In this document: in pieces, positions 25,982 to 36,504 of the stretch
Position numbering within the stretch: the stretch's first letter is position 1
Layout of the letters: every line of letters starts with the position of its first letter
Source: BQWY01 sp046351095
GTDB taxonomy: Bacteria > Nitrospirota > Nitrospiria > Nitrospirales > Nitrospiraceae
DNA length: 64,000 nt
Assembly: GCA_046351095.1 (NCBI GenBank)
Contig: JAXLZC010000001.1
Location: 2,046,001-2,110,000, forward strand
Direction: 5' to 3'
Program-made: the position numbers and the translations under genes
Notes under the pieces: generated by a model
Told to the model about the DNA's origin: nothing
What the model saw: the letters and a program-made list of their open reading frames with translations, nothing else
Databases searched by the model: none

Positions 25982-26667
25982 GCGCGCCATCCCTCGACAC
26001 ACTCAAACAACAGGCCGCGCAGCGCGCGGTTGAATTCGTCGAAGACGGGATGGTCGTCGGCCTCGGGACCGGCTCGACGGCGAAACATGTCATCGCCGCA
26101 TTGGGACAGCGCGTGCGCACCGGACTTCGTATCCACGGCGTGCCGACCTCCAGCGAAACTGCGGCGCTCGCGACTGCGGCGGGCATTCCGTTGCTGGAAG
26201 CCGAACGCGCCTGGACGCTCGATGTCGCCATCGACGGCGCCGATCAAATCGACCCGCAGTTTAATCTCATCAAAGGCGGCGGCGGCGCGTTGCTGAAAGA
26301 AAAAATCGTCGCGGCCTCCGCGCGTCGGTTCGTCGTCGTCGCGGACCACACAAAACAGGTTCCGCACCTCGGCAAGGCCTTTCCGCTCCCCATCGAAGTG
26401 ATTCCGTTCGGCTGGGGCAGCACGGCGCGCCACCTCGAACAGATCGGCGGCACCGCCCAGTTGCGCACGAAGGACGGCCAGACGTTCCGCACCGAATGCG
26501 GTCATTATATTGTGGACCTGACCATCGGCCCGCTGGACGATCCGGCCGAATGGGAACGCCGCCTCCATACGATTCCAGGCGTCGTCGAAACCGGCTTGTT
26601 CGTCGGACGCACACACGTCGTCATCCTCGGCACACCGACCGGCGTCACCGTCCAGACACACGCGTGA
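25978..26667 (+). CDS. rpiA: Ribose-5-phosphate isomerase A
   Basis: Interconverts ribose-5-phosphate and ribulose-5-phosphate, linking the Calvin/pentose phosphate reactions. GLGTGSTAKH, DVAIDGADQIDPQFNLIKGGGGALLKEKI and the C-terminal GVVETGLF are standard RpiA blocks. 229 residues. Coupled to glk by an ATGA overlap. Confidence 0.95.
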   Translation: MSAPSLDTLKQQAAQRAVEFVEDGMVVGLGTGSTAKHVIAALGQRVRTGLRIHGVPTSSETAALATAAGIPLLEAERAWTLDVAIDGADQIDPQFNLIKGGGGALLKEKIVAASARRFVVVADHTKQVPHLGKAFPLPIEVIPFGWGSTARHLEQIGGTAQLRTKDGQTFRTECGHYIVDLTIGPLDDPAEWERRLHTIPGVVETGLFVGRTHVVILGTPTGVTVQTHA

Positions 26668-26671
26668 CGGC

Positions 26672-29509
26672 ATGGCCCAGGCCGACGAGCGACCCGATGC
26701 AGATGCCGACGACGAGATCGCGTCCATCGCACCACGCGACCAGGCTTCCCGTCGTACGCTGCTCCGGATGGGCCTGGCCTGCCTCTCGTATACAGTCATC
26801 CAGTCGACCCCATGCAACGCCTTCGCAACGGACAACGCCACCATCATGACGACACGCACCGGTCACACCAAGCAGGCGGCAAAGACCGCGTCAAAAAAAC
26901 GTCCACTCGATTCCGAGCGTCTCCCTCGCCACGTTCGCCCCAGCCGCTACGACCTGGCATTGGAGCCGGACCTGATCGCCGGGACGTTTACCGGCACCAC
27001 CACCATCGCCGTACAGATCGAACGCGCGACGCGCACGATCGTCCTGAACGCAGCCGACCTGACCATCGAACGCGCATCTATCGTGGACGCCGCCGGCGTC
27101 TCCCGTTCGCTCGCGATCGATGTGGATGTCGAGCACGAACGCCTCACGCTCACCGCGCCCACATCGCTCCGCACCGGCGCCTGGACGCTGCGCCTGACCT
27201 ATCGCGGGACTATCAACGATCAGCTTCGCGGGTTTTACCTGAGCACCTATACGGATGACGCCGGCATGACGCAGCGTATGGCGGTCACGCAGTTCGAAGC
27301 CGCCGACGCGCGCCGCGCCTTTCCCTGTTGGGACGAGCCGGACTTCAAAGCCGTCTTTGCGTTGACGCTCACGATCGACCCGGACCATACGGCCGTGTCG
27401 AACACACAGGTCCTCCGGGAAACCACCGAGCAGGGGAAAAAGGTCGTGCAGTTCGCCGACACGATGGTGATGTCCACCTATCTGGTGGCGTTCGTCGTGG
27501 GCCTCCTCACGGCGACGGAGCCCGCCTTCGTCGGCCGCACGCCGATTCGCGTGTGGACCAGACCGGGCAAAACGCATCTCGGACAGTACGCATTGGACTG
27601 GGCCGTCTTTTCGTTACGGTTTTTGGAGGAGTACTACGGCATCCCCTATCCGGGCGACAAACTCGACCTGATCGGCATTCCGGACTTTTCTTACGGCGCG
27701 ATGGAAAACCTCGGTGCCGTCACGTTCCGGGAAGCCGCGCTGTTGACGGACCCGGCTACCGCCACACACGGCGACCGTCAAAATCTTGCCGACGTGGTCT
27801 CGCACGAAAACGCCCACATGTGGTTCGGCGATCTCGTGACGATGGCCTGGTGGAACGGCCTCTGGCTGAACGAAGCCTTCGCCACGTTTCTCGAAGTCGT
27901 CGTCGTCGATGCGTGGAAACCCGAATGGCGGCGCTGGGATCAATTCGGCTCGGCACGCGCGGGCGCCCTCTCGACCGACGGCCTCTTTTCGTCGCGCGCG
28001 ATCGAATTTCCCGTCCGCGCCGTGAAGGACCTCGGCGCGATGTTCGACGTGTTGACCTATCAAAAAGGCGCCGCGGTCCTACGGATGCTGGAACAATTTC
28101 TCGGCGCCTCCGTCTTTCGCGAAGGCATCCGCCGCTATCTGCGAGCCCACGCCTACGCAAACGCCGAAACGGACGACCTCTGGCAGGCGCTTGCCGACAC
28201 GTCGCATCAACCGGTCGGCGAGATCATGCATAACTGGGTCTTCACACCCGGTTATCCGCTCGTGACCGTCTCGCGCAGCACCGCACGCAACGGCGCGACT
28301 CAACTCGTCCTGAAGCAGCAACGGTTCACCTATTTGGACAGGCCCGCGCTGGCGCGGCGCGGCGCCCCGTCCACCGTGCGCTGGAAAATTCCGCTACTCG
28401 TCGCCACACAGCAGGGTGACCAACCGCGCACCGAGTCGCCGCTACTCATGACCGAGGCGACACACCGCGTTCCACTGTCCTCCGACACCACCGGCGTGCT
28501 CGTGAATCCCGGCGGCCACGGGTACTACCGCGTGCGCTACGCGCCGGAACTGCGCGCGCCGCTTGTGGCGCAATACCCGAACGGATTGGAGCCGATCGAT
28601 CGATTCAATTTTGTGAACGACGAGTGGGCGCTCTGCATGGCAGGTCTCTCGTCGCTGACCGACTATCTCGATGTGGTGACCGTCGCCGCACGCGACCGCA
28701 GTCCACACGTCTGGTCGATCCTACTCGCGTCGTTCGACAAACTAGAAACGATCGTCGCGGATGCGGATCGACCGACCTACGAAGCGTTCATCCGCAGTCG
28801 GCTGACACCGCTCTTTGCAGAACTTGGCTGGACCGCGCGGCCCGACGACAGCGACCTTGTGCGTGAACTACGCGGCGACGTCATCGAAACCCTAGCGGTA
28901 CAAGGCAACGACCCCGCTGTGCAGACGGAAGCGCTGCGCCTCTATACGCAGGCCGTCGACAATCCCACGGCGGTGGATCCCAACCTCATCCCCGCACTGA
29001 TCGCGATTGCCGCCTGGACCGGCGACGCAGCACGGTACGAAGAATTCATCTCGCGACGGACATCCGCCGCCACGCCGCAAACCGAACGTCGATTTCTGTT
29101 CGGCCTCGCCGGATTCCGTTCGCCCGAGCTGGTCACACGCACGCTCACAAGCACGATCTCCGGTGAGGTCCGCACGCAAGACGCGGCGGGACTCGTCGGC
29201 AGCCTGCTCAGCAGCCGCCACGGGCACGACGCCGCCTGGCGTTTCCTCGTCGAACATTGGGAGATGGTGCACGAGCGATGGCCGTCGAACGGATTGCGTC
29301 GCCTCTTCAGCCACCTGGCCGCACGTGCCGACAGCAGCAGGGAACGCGCCGTGGCCCGCTTCGTAAAAGACCAGCGGATCGACTTGGGCGGCAAGGCGCT
29401 GGCGCAGTCGCTCGAACAGATCCGTATCGCCGTCGCGTTCCGCGAACGCAACCAGTCAACGATTCGACAGGCGTTGCAGCGCAACACCAACGAGGCGACA
29501 GGACGTTGA
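26672..29509 (+). CDS. M1-family aminopeptidase, probably Tat-exported
   Basis: Zinc aminopeptidase trimming N-terminal residues from peptides. GAMENLGAVTFRE binds the substrate amino end; H378-E379-N-A-H382 with E401 (LNEAF) forms the zinc site. The domain order (beta-saddle, thermolysin-like, C-terminal helical ERAP1-like) matches eukaryote-like M1 enzymes rather than E. coli PepN. The N-terminus has a twin-arginine SRRTLLR (26-32), a hydrophobic stretch and an AxA-like CNAFA (48-52), suggesting export; if the start is really at the ATG 26846, the protein would be cytoplasmic. 945 residues; four bases after rpiA. Confidence 0.88.
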   Translation: MAQADERPDADADDEIASIAPRDQASRRTLLRMGLACLSYTVIQSTPCNAFATDNATIMTTRTGHTKQAAKTASKKRPLDSERLPRHVRPSRYDLALEPDLIAGTFTGTTTIAVQIERATRTIVLNAADLTIERASIVDAAGVSRSLAIDVDVEHERLTLTAPTSLRTGAWTLRLTYRGTINDQLRGFYLSTYTDDAGMTQRMAVTQFEAADARRAFPCWDEPDFKAVFALTLTIDPDHTAVSNTQVLRETTEQGKKVVQFADTMVMSTYLVAFVVGLLTATEPAFVGRTPIRVWTRPGKTHLGQYALDWAVFSLRFLEEYYGIPYPGDKLDLIGIPDFSYGAMENLGAVTFREAALLTDPATATHGDRQNLADVVSHENAHMWFGDLVTMAWWNGLWLNEAFATFLEVVVVDAWKPEWRRWDQFGSARAGALSTDGLFSSRAIEFPVRAVKDLGAMFDVLTYQKGAAVLRMLEQFLGASVFREGIRRYLRAHAYANAETDDLWQALADTSHQPVGEIMHNWVFTPGYPLVTVSRSTARNGATQLVLKQQRFTYLDRPALARRGAPSTVRWKIPLLVATQQGDQPRTESPLLMTEATHRVPLSSDTTGVLVNPGGHGYYRVRYAPELRAPLVAQYPNGLEPIDRFNFVNDEWALCMAGLSSLTDYLDVVTVAARDRSPHVWSILLASFDKLETIVADADRPTYEAFIRSRLTPLFAELGWTARPDDSDLVRELRGDVIETLAVQGNDPAVQTEALRLYTQAVDNPTAVDPNLIPALIAIAAWTGDAARYEEFISRRTSAATPQTERRFLFGLAGFRSPELVTRTLTSTISGEVRTQDAAGLVGSLLSSRHGHDAAWRFLVEHWEMVHERWPSNGLRRLFSHLAARADSSRERAVARFVKDQRIDLGGKALAQSLEQIRIAVAFRERNQSTIRQALQRNTNEATGR

Positions 29510-29654
29510 CGCACGGCATCCGGAATTGCCGCCGCTTCGACACGTAGTTTATGATGACGATGTCGGTCCGACAGACGTCCGCGCATCTCCATGATCGGCG
29601 CCGTCCATCGGACGAGCCGGTCCCCGCAACTGGTAACCGCATAGGTCGGGACGT

Positions 29655-32600
29655 ATGAAGAAGTGGGCGCTCATCCTCCTCGGACTCGTCGCGCTCTACG
29701 CCCTCGCGGGATTTTTTATCCTGCCGCCCGTTCTCAAGTCGCAGTTGGAAACGAAGCTGCCGGCCACGCTCCACCGCGCCGTCGCGATCGAAGCCATCGC
29801 CTTTAATCCGTTCACGCTGACGCTCGACGTCAAAAACTTCCGCGCCACCGAACCGACGGGCGAAGAATTTCTCGGCTTTGCGCAACTTCGGGTCGACCTC
29901 GAAGCCTCGTCCATCGTGCAGCGCAGCCTCAACTTCAAAGACATTCGACTCGTGCAACCGTCGGTGCGGTTTACGCTGAATCCGGACGGCTCGACGAATT
30001 TTTCGAACATCGGCAGCGATCCTGGAGCCGCAGCCACGCCGCCGCCCCCAGCGCCGCCGACGGAACCCAGTACACCCTTGCTCGTGCGCATCGACGCGTT
30101 CCATCTGGACGACGGCCGCGCACACGTCGAGGACCAGTCGCCCAACAAGCCGTACCGTACGGACATCGGCCCCATCGACGTCGAGATCACGAATTTCAAA
30201 ACCGACCCGGATTGGCGGCAACCAAATCGGTTCACCGCGCGCATGGATCCCGATACGGTCCTCTCCTGGTCCGGACATTTTTCGGTGACGCCGCTCTGGT
30301 CGGAAGGCACAATCGAATTGTCCGGCGTCCACGTGCCAGCCTTCGACGCCTATTATGGACACCTCTTTGAAGGCAAATTGACCGACGGTACAGCCGCACT
30401 CAAGACGGACTACCGATTGGATCCGGCAGGCAAAGGCGGCGGACTGTCGTTCGACAAGGCGAACCTCACACTCGCTAAGCTGGTATTCACCGACCCAAGC
30501 GCGCGCGCACCGGCCATCACGATCCCCACCTTCGCCGTCAACGACCTGGCGCTGGACCTCTCGGCGCATCGTGTGACCATCGGGGGAGTCCGTGTGGCTG
30601 ACGCCGTCGTCACCGCCACACGCAGCAAAGACGGCGTCATGAATCTGGCGCGGCTGTTTTCGGCGCCTCGCACGCCCGACACAACACCGCCGCCCGTTCG
30701 AGTCGAGAAACGGGCGCCACCGGCGGACGGCGCGAAGGCGTCTGAGCCGTCGTCGCCCTGGTCCGTTGCCATCGCGAAGTCGCAGATCGAGAATCTCGGT
30801 GTGACGTTCGAAGACCAGGGACCGACCACGCCCGCACGGATGACCCTCGATCAATTGGGCCTCACAGCGCAGAACTTCCGGTATCCCAATCCCGACCCGA
30901 TGCCGACGGAAGCCTCGCTCCGCTGGAACGGCCAGGGCACCCTCGCGCTGACCGGCACGATGCAGCCGATGCCGTTCTCGATGGATGTCGATACGGTGAT
31001 CAAGGACTTCGCGCTGACGCCGTTACAACCGTACATTGCGGATCAACTCTATATGGAGTTGACCAGCGGGGCGCTCGACGCAACCACACACATCGTCTAC
31101 GGCCCCAGCGGAGCCGACACCACACCGCTCCAGTTACAATGCGACCTCGCGCTGCTGAAATTCGCGACGAAGGATTCGCGCAGCGGCGAGTCGCTGGCGA
31201 AGTTCGACGCGCTGCGCCTGAGCCGTGCCGATATCAAACTGTCGCCGACGCGTATCGCCATCGAGCAGCTCCATCTCAAAAATTTTCAGGCGAACGCCTC
31301 CACGACGAAAGACGGCGGCTTCAACGTGACCTCGCTGCGGCGCGGCGCGGAGACGGCCGCCCCCGCACCAACAGAGCAACCGACACAGCCAGCCGCCGCA
31401 CCGGCGCCGGACGGCAGTCAGTACACCATTAAGAATGTCGTGCTGGAAAACGCCGCGATGGGGATCCTCGATCGCACGTTGCAGCCGCCGCTGTCCACCG
31501 GCATCACGCAACTGACGGGACGCATCACCAACGTGTCGTACCCGAAAGCCGCCAAAACGAGCGTCGATCTCACGGGGAAGGCTGACGGCCGCGCACCGCT
31601 GCGGATCACCGGCCATGTCGATCCCAAAGGTCCGGGCACGATCAAGGATTCGATGATCGACCTGCTCGTCAGCTTGAAAGGCTACGACGTGCCGGTCTTC
31701 ACCGGCTACAGCAGCAAGTACGTCGGCTATCCGTTTCAGAAGGGAAAACTCTCGATAGACATGAAGTACGGCGTCGCCGACCGGAAGGTGAACGGCGAGA
31801 ACACCGTCGTCGTCGATCAGCTCACGCTTGGCCCGAAGACCGACAGCCCCGACGCCACGTCGCTACCGGTGAAGTTGGCGCTCGCGATCCTGACCGACCG
31901 GCAAGGTATCATCCACTTGGATGTGCCCGTCGGCGGCAACCTCGACGATCCCGAATTTACGTTCGGTCGCGTGATCCTGCGCGCACTACTGAATATCCTC
32001 GAAAAGGTCGCGACCTCGCCCTTCGCGTTGCTCGGCGCTATCGCCGGCGGCGGAAGCGACGCGCCGAACACGATCGACTTCGCCGCAGGCTCCGCCGAAT
32101 TGGCCGACACGGAACTCAGCAAACTCGGGAAACTCGCGAAGGCGTTGAGCGATCGACCCGCGTTGAAGCTGGAAGTGACCGCGTCCGTCGATCCCGAACG
32201 CGACCGTGTGTTGATCGCAAAAGAGAAAGTCCGGAAGCTGTTGCTCGAGCAAAAGCGCGCCGCGCTGGCGACAACTAAGAAGCGCACTGCCGCCGCACCG
32301 GCGGAAGAACCGACACTCGACGAAGTCGAATACGAGCAGAAGGTGCGCGAACTCCACGCGCGCTTGATGGACGCGGAGCAACGCGCGCGGGGGAAAGCCG
32401 CTGCGGGACAACCTCCAGCGCCGGGAAGCAGCGGACAGACATCCGGCGCGACACAATCCGATCAGGCTGCAGTTCCGACGCCGCCGACGGAGGAGATCAC
32501 ACTCGACAACTTGCCGCCGCCTCCACCGCCACCGTCCAGCGGCTTCTGGGGCTTCCTAAAAAAACTGAATCCATTCGGCAGTAGCGAACCGCCGCCTCCA

Positions 32601-32936
32601 CCGCCGCAACCGAAAGTCGCGCGTCCTGCAGCGCCGACGACACCAACGGAAACGCCTGAGCGCACACCCGCTGGCTCGGGCACGCAATCACAGGCCGGTG
32701 CGACCGGCAACACCGCGCCGCCGCTACCGCCGTTCGCCGAGGTGGAAGCCGCCGTCCTCGCCAAACAACCGGTCAGCGCCGACGACCTGCATCAACTGCA
32801 GCAGGCCCGTACCAATGCAATCATGTCGTATTTGATCGAGCAGGGTCGGCTCGAAGCAGACCGTGTCTTCCCGGCGAGCGGCGACGCGGAAGCCACGGCG
32901 GCACCGTCCACGCAGGCCACACTCAAGTTGAATTAG
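29655..32936 (+). CDS. Large AsmA-like (DUF748) envelope protein
   Basis: 1093 residues. One N-terminal membrane segment (5-24), then long beta-strand-rich repeats with the DUF748/AsmA flavour (FTLTLDVKNFRATEP, PSVRFTLNPDGSTNFSNI, later TLGPKTDSPDATSLPVKLALAILTD). AsmA-type proteins span the periplasm and are linked to lipid transport and outer-membrane stability. After about residue 810 an OmpA-like stretch (IDFAAGSAELADTELSKL) is followed by two runs of seven and six prolines flanking GFWGFLKKLNPFG. These proline runs look like linkers. Separate transcription unit, 145 bases after the peptidase. Confidence 0.82.
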   Translation: MKKWALILLGLVALYALAGFFILPPVLKSQLETKLPATLHRAVAIEAIAFNPFTLTLDVKNFRATEPTGEEFLGFAQLRVDLEASSIVQRSLNFKDIRLVQPSVRFTLNPDGSTNFSNIGSDPGAAATPPPPAPPTEPSTPLLVRIDAFHLDDGRAHVEDQSPNKPYRTDIGPIDVEITNFKTDPDWRQPNRFTARMDPDTVLSWSGHFSVTPLWSEGTIELSGVHVPAFDAYYGHLFEGKLTDGTAALKTDYRLDPAGKGGGLSFDKANLTLAKLVFTDPSARAPAITIPTFAVNDLALDLSAHRVTIGGVRVADAVVTATRSKDGVMNLARLFSAPRTPDTTPPPVRVEKRAPPADGAKASEPSSPWSVAIAKSQIENLGVTFEDQGPTTPARMTLDQLGLTAQNFRYPNPDPMPTEASLRWNGQGTLALTGTMQPMPFSMDVDTVIKDFALTPLQPYIADQLYMELTSGALDATTHIVYGPSGADTTPLQLQCDLALLKFATKDSRSGESLAKFDALRLSRADIKLSPTRIAIEQLHLKNFQANASTTKDGGFNVTSLRRGAETAAPAPTEQPTQPAAAPAPDGSQYTIKNVVLENAAMGILDRTLQPPLSTGITQLTGRITNVSYPKAAKTSVDLTGKADGRAPLRITGHVDPKGPGTIKDSMIDLLVSLKGYDVPVFTGYSSKYVGYPFQKGKLSIDMKYGVADRKVNGENTVVVDQLTLGPKTDSPDATSLPVKLALAILTDRQGIIHLDVPVGGNLDDPEFTFGRVILRALLNILEKVATSPFALLGAIAGGGSDAPNTIDFAAGSAELADTELSKLGKLAKALSDRPALKLEVTASVDPERDRVLIAKEKVRKLLLEQKRAALATTKKRTAAAPAEEPTLDEVEYEQKVRELHARLMDAEQRARGKAAAGQPPAPGSSGQTSGATQSDQAAVPTPPTEEITLDNLPPPPPPPSSGFWGFLKKLNPFGSSEPPPPPPQPKVARPAAPTTPTETPERTPAGSGTQSQAGATGNTAPPLPPFAEVEAAVLAKQPVSADDLHQLQQARTNAIMSYLIEQGRLEADRVFPASGDAEATAAPSTQATLKLN

Positions 32937-32975
32937 AAAGACGGCGATGGCCGTCGCCTTAGATTGCCCGGCACA

Positions 32976-35687
32976 TTACTCGTGCCGCAGCACGGCCAAC
33001 GGCGCGCGACCGAGAATCGTGAACGAGGCAAAAAATCCCGTCGCCACCGTCACGACCACGGTCGCGATCACGCTGGCGAGCAGCAACCCAGGGTAGAGCG
33101 CCCACCGTACATCGAGCAGATATTCCAACACCGCCCACGACAACACATTCGCCAATCCGACGCCGATGATCCCGGCGATGCCGCCGATCAACGCATACTC
33201 CCACCCAAACGTACGCGCGATCGTCAGTCGTGTCGCGCCCAGCGCTTTCAAAATCACCGACTCGTAGAGCCGTCGATAACGTGTGGCCGACAGGGCCGTC
33301 GCCATCACGAGCACGCCCGTCACGACGCTGAACATCGCCACCGCACGGATGGCGAGCGACAACCGATCGAGCATACGCGAAAAACTATCCAGCACATCGC
33401 CCATGTGAATGCCGGTGACGTTGGGGAAGTCGTTCACCATCGCCTGCAGCAGCGGCACATCCTGCGCGCGCGTCGTACGCACCGTCGCGACGTAGGTGAA
33501 CGGCGCGCCTTCCAAACTGCCGGGCGAAAAGATCATGTAGAAGTTGGTGGACATGTTGTTCCACTCGACCTTGCGCACACTGCGCACCGTCGCCGAGACG
33601 ACGGTCCCTTGCACATCGACCGCAAGCGTCGAGCCGACCTTCAGCCCGAGATACTGCGCCGCTTCTTCCTCAACCGACACCTCCGGCGTCGTCGGTCGCT
33701 CGCCGTGCGCCCACCAGGTTCCCTCCGTGATCGTATTGTCCTTCGGCAAGGCGCCGCCGACCGTCAGCACGTACTCCCGCGTGCGATACCAAGCACGCCG
33801 CCGCTCCTCGCTTTTTTCGTTCGTCGGCTCCGCCTCGTCTTCCGCCTTGACCGCCTGGCCGTTCACCGACGCAAGCCGCGACCGTAACAACGGCAAGGCC
33901 TGCACGTCGGTCGCGCCGGTTTGACGCGCGAGCAACGCCAACACTCCGTCTCGTTGGTCCGGTTGAATGTCGATAAAAAAGATCGTTGGGGCATCCGTCG
34001 GTCGATTCGTCGTCACTTGATCGAGCAGCGCACGCTCCGCCACCGACACGGCAACGATCACCATCAACGCCAACCCTACGGCGACGAGCATCCCCGCGGC
34101 CTGGCTGCCCGGTCGATGCAAATTCCCCACGGCGTAGCGCAACACCAGCGAGCGCGGCGGCGGCATCGCCTTCAACAGGCGCAAGCACAACCGCGCGGTT
34201 GCATACAAACACAACACCGCCACACACACACCGGCAAGATACAACGACCCGACGACCCACGAGCGCGCCTGCCACATCGCCAACCCACCGAGTCCGACGA
34301 CGATCCCCACCGTGCCCACCGCACGCGTACGATCGCCGATGGCGCGTCGCCACCAGGCCCATGGGCTCGGTCGCACCGCAACGCCGGATGCCTGACGGTC
34401 CACCTCCGGCATGTCGCCGCCGAGCCGACGCAAAATAACGGATGGGCGAATGTCGCGAATCGCCAAGAGCGGCCAGGATGCAAACAACAACGCCGTCAGC
34501 ACTCCGAGCACGATGCCCTTTGCGACCACCAACCATTCCATCCAACTGAGGTGCGTCGAGAACTCCACTTGATCGAGCAGGTCCGTGCCGAATGCCGTGC
34601 GCAACAATCCAGGCAACGCGCCCTGTACGGCAAGGCCTGCAGCAGCGCCGACAAGACTGCCTGCCAAGGCCAACAACGTCGTCTGCAACAGATAGATCTG
34701 CACGACAAGCGCCGTTGACGCGCCGAGCGTCTTGAGGATCGCGACGCTGTGAAACTTCGCGCGAATGAACGCGCGGATCGTCGTCGCCACACCGATCCCG
34801 CCGACAAACAACGCGGTTAAGCCGACAAGACCGAGGTAGCGCGTGAGCTGATCCAAAAATCGTTTTAATTGCGGCTGGGCATCGCGATAGCTGGAGACAC
34901 GCGCCGAGCTCCGTTCCAAGCGGCCGCGTAACTCGTGCGTGAGCGGCGTCAGATCCGTCGTCGGCGTCGTGCGCAGCAGATAGCGTTGCCGCACACGGCT
35001 GCCCGGCTTCACCAATTCCGCGGCGCGCAATCCCTCTTGGGAAATCAACACACGCGGCCCGAGGCTGAACGCATTCGCCATGCGGTCCGGCTCTTTGGTG
35101 ATGACGCCGCGCAGCACAAACGTCGCGCGTCCTAGCTTGATGCGGTCGCCGAGTTGTAATTCGAGTCGGATGAGCAGCCCTTCTTGCACGAGCGCGCCGA
35201 AGCAGGGCGACGGCTGACAGCCATCGGCAACGGAAAGACGCGCGGCGAGGTCTTGCGGGGAAAGGGCGATGGATGTGTCGCGGTCCGTCGGCGAGGCGAC
35301 TGCCATCGCCCCATATAATGGATAGGTCGGTTCGACCGCTTTGAGTTCGACGATCTGCGTGCGACCGGGGGACTCCGGCGGCTCGTCGTCGACAGCGGTC
35401 GCCATCGCAATCAACTCGCTGGCGTGCGTGAGTTGGTGGCCGCGCCGCGCCATGTCGTCCAACACGGCGACGCCGTCCGGCGGCATAGCGCGCGACAACC
35501 GCACTTCGAGGTCGCCGCCCAACAGGCTGCGCGCTTCGCGCGTGACCGTCCGCTCGACGTTGGTCGCAAAGGCGGAGACGGTGACCAACGCGCCGACACC
35601 GACGGCGATGCTCACCATAAAATAGACGAAGTGGCGCCAACTCGCCGCCGTCTCGCGCCACGCCATCCGCCAGGCAAAACGATTCAT
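32976..35687 (-). CDS. ABC transporter permease, FtsX/YbbP type
   Basis: 903-residue membrane protein with two FtsX/MacB-like halves: an N-terminal membrane helix (about 18-42), a periplasmic domain, groups of helices near 280-420 and 460-580, a second periplasmic domain and a C-terminal helix bundle. This is the architecture of E. coli YbbP. It overlaps its ATPase gene in a 4-base ATGA, and the pair is divergent from a TesA-like esterase, recalling the tesA-ybbA-ybbP arrangement. Substrate unknown; related systems move lipids or lipoproteins. Confidence 0.88.
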   Translation of the reverse strand: MNRFAWRMAWRETAASWRHFVYFMVSIAVGVGALVTVSAFATNVERTVTREARSLLGGDLEVRLSRAMPPDGVAVLDDMARRGHQLTHASELIAMATAVDDEPPESPGRTQIVELKAVEPTYPLYGAMAVASPTDRDTSIALSPQDLAARLSVADGCQPSPCFGALVQEGLLIRLELQLGDRIKLGRATFVLRGVITKEPDRMANAFSLGPRVLISQEGLRAAELVKPGSRVRQRYLLRTTPTTDLTPLTHELRGRLERSSARVSSYRDAQPQLKRFLDQLTRYLGLVGLTALFVGGIGVATTIRAFIRAKFHSVAILKTLGASTALVVQIYLLQTTLLALAGSLVGAAAGLAVQGALPGLLRTAFGTDLLDQVEFSTHLSWMEWLVVAKGIVLGVLTALLFASWPLLAIRDIRPSVILRRLGGDMPEVDRQASGVAVRPSPWAWWRRAIGDRTRAVGTVGIVVGLGGLAMWQARSWVVGSLYLAGVCVAVLCLYATARLCLRLLKAMPPPRSLVLRYAVGNLHRPGSQAAGMLVAVGLALMVIVAVSVAERALLDQVTTNRPTDAPTIFFIDIQPDQRDGVLALLARQTGATDVQALPLLRSRLASVNGQAVKAEDEAEPTNEKSEERRRAWYRTREYVLTVGGALPKDNTITEGTWWAHGERPTTPEVSVEEEAAQYLGLKVGSTLAVDVQGTVVSATVRSVRKVEWNNMSTNFYMIFSPGSLEGAPFTYVATVRTTRAQDVPLLQAMVNDFPNVTGIHMGDVLDSFSRMLDRLSLAIRAVAMFSVVTGVLVMATALSATRYRRLYESVILKALGATRLTIARTFGWEYALIGGIAGIIGVGLANVLSWAVLEYLLDVRWALYPGLLLASVIATVVVTVATGFFASFTILGRAPLAVLRHE

Positions 35688-36451
35688 GTCGTAAGCGGCT
35701 CCGGTGACGACACGGACTGCGAAGCAGGCGACGCGCGTCCGGTCAATCGGTCGGATTCCAACTTCCCATCGCGCATCGTGATCACACGCTCCATCTGCTC
35801 CGCCAACGCCAGCTCATGTGTCACCAGCACCAGCGTCGTACCCGCGTCGCGATGCAGGCCATGCAACAACGCCATCACCTGACGGCCGGTCGCCGAATCG
35901 AGATTGCCCGTCGGTTCGTCGGCCAGCAAGAGCGGGGGACGACAGGCGAAGGCACGCGCCAGCGCCACGCGCTGTTGTTCGCCGCCGGACAGTTGCACGG
36001 GATAATGATGTTGCCGGTCGCCGAGGCCGACGGACCACAGCAACTCCGCCGCGCGCGCCTGCGGCTGCGCCGCACCAGACAATTCGAGCGGCACAGCCAC
36101 GTTATCCAGCGCGGTCAACGTGGGAATCAAATGGAACGATTGGAAGACATACCCGATGGTCTTGCGACGAAATACGGCGAGCGCACTTTCGGACAGGCTC
36201 GACAACTCCACCCCGCGCACAGTGATCGCCCCGCTCGTCGGACGATCCAACCCCGCCATCAATCCAAGCAACGTCGACTTGCCGCTGCCAGACGGCCCGA
36301 CGATGGCGACGGTTTGCCCCGCGGGAATCGTCAGCGACACCCGGTCGAGAATCGTCAGGCGATGGCCGCCGCCGTCCAACTCCATCACCACATCCTGCAG
36401 GCGAATCATCGGGGTATCGTCGCCCACGGACCGTCCGGCTTCGTGCGTCAC
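35684..36451 (-). CDS. ABC transporter ATPase, YbbA/LolD type
   Basis: 255 residues. Walker A GPSGSGKS (52-59), Q-loop in GYVFQSFHLIPTLTALDNV, signature LSGGEQQRVALARAFA, Walker B LLLADEPTGNLD and switch histidine in VTHE. All are typical of the MacB/LolD/YbbA group that energises FtsX-fold permeases. It may start at M15 instead. Drives the adjacent permease. Confidence 0.92.
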   Translation of the reverse strand: MTHEAGRSVGDDTPMIRLQDVVMELDGGGHRLTILDRVSLTIPAGQTVAIVGPSGSGKSTLLGLMAGLDRPTSGAITVRGVELSSLSESALAVFRRKTIGYVFQSFHLIPTLTALDNVAVPLELSGAAQPQARAAELLWSVGLGDRQHHYPVQLSGGEQQRVALARAFACRPPLLLADEPTGNLDSATGRQVMALLHGLHRDAGTTLVLVTHELALAEQMERVITMRDGKLESDRLTGRASPASQSVSSPEPLTT

Positions 36452-36504
36452 AAGATCCTCATCGTCGGGTAGTTCCAGCGCCTGCGCTCATATTATACTG
36501 AGCC

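Noticed and set aside
33670..35661. 663-codon open frame parallel to the FtsX-like permease gene in another frame
   Set aside because: Arg/Gly-rich composition without domains; the permease frame has clear membrane helices and couples to the ATPase.
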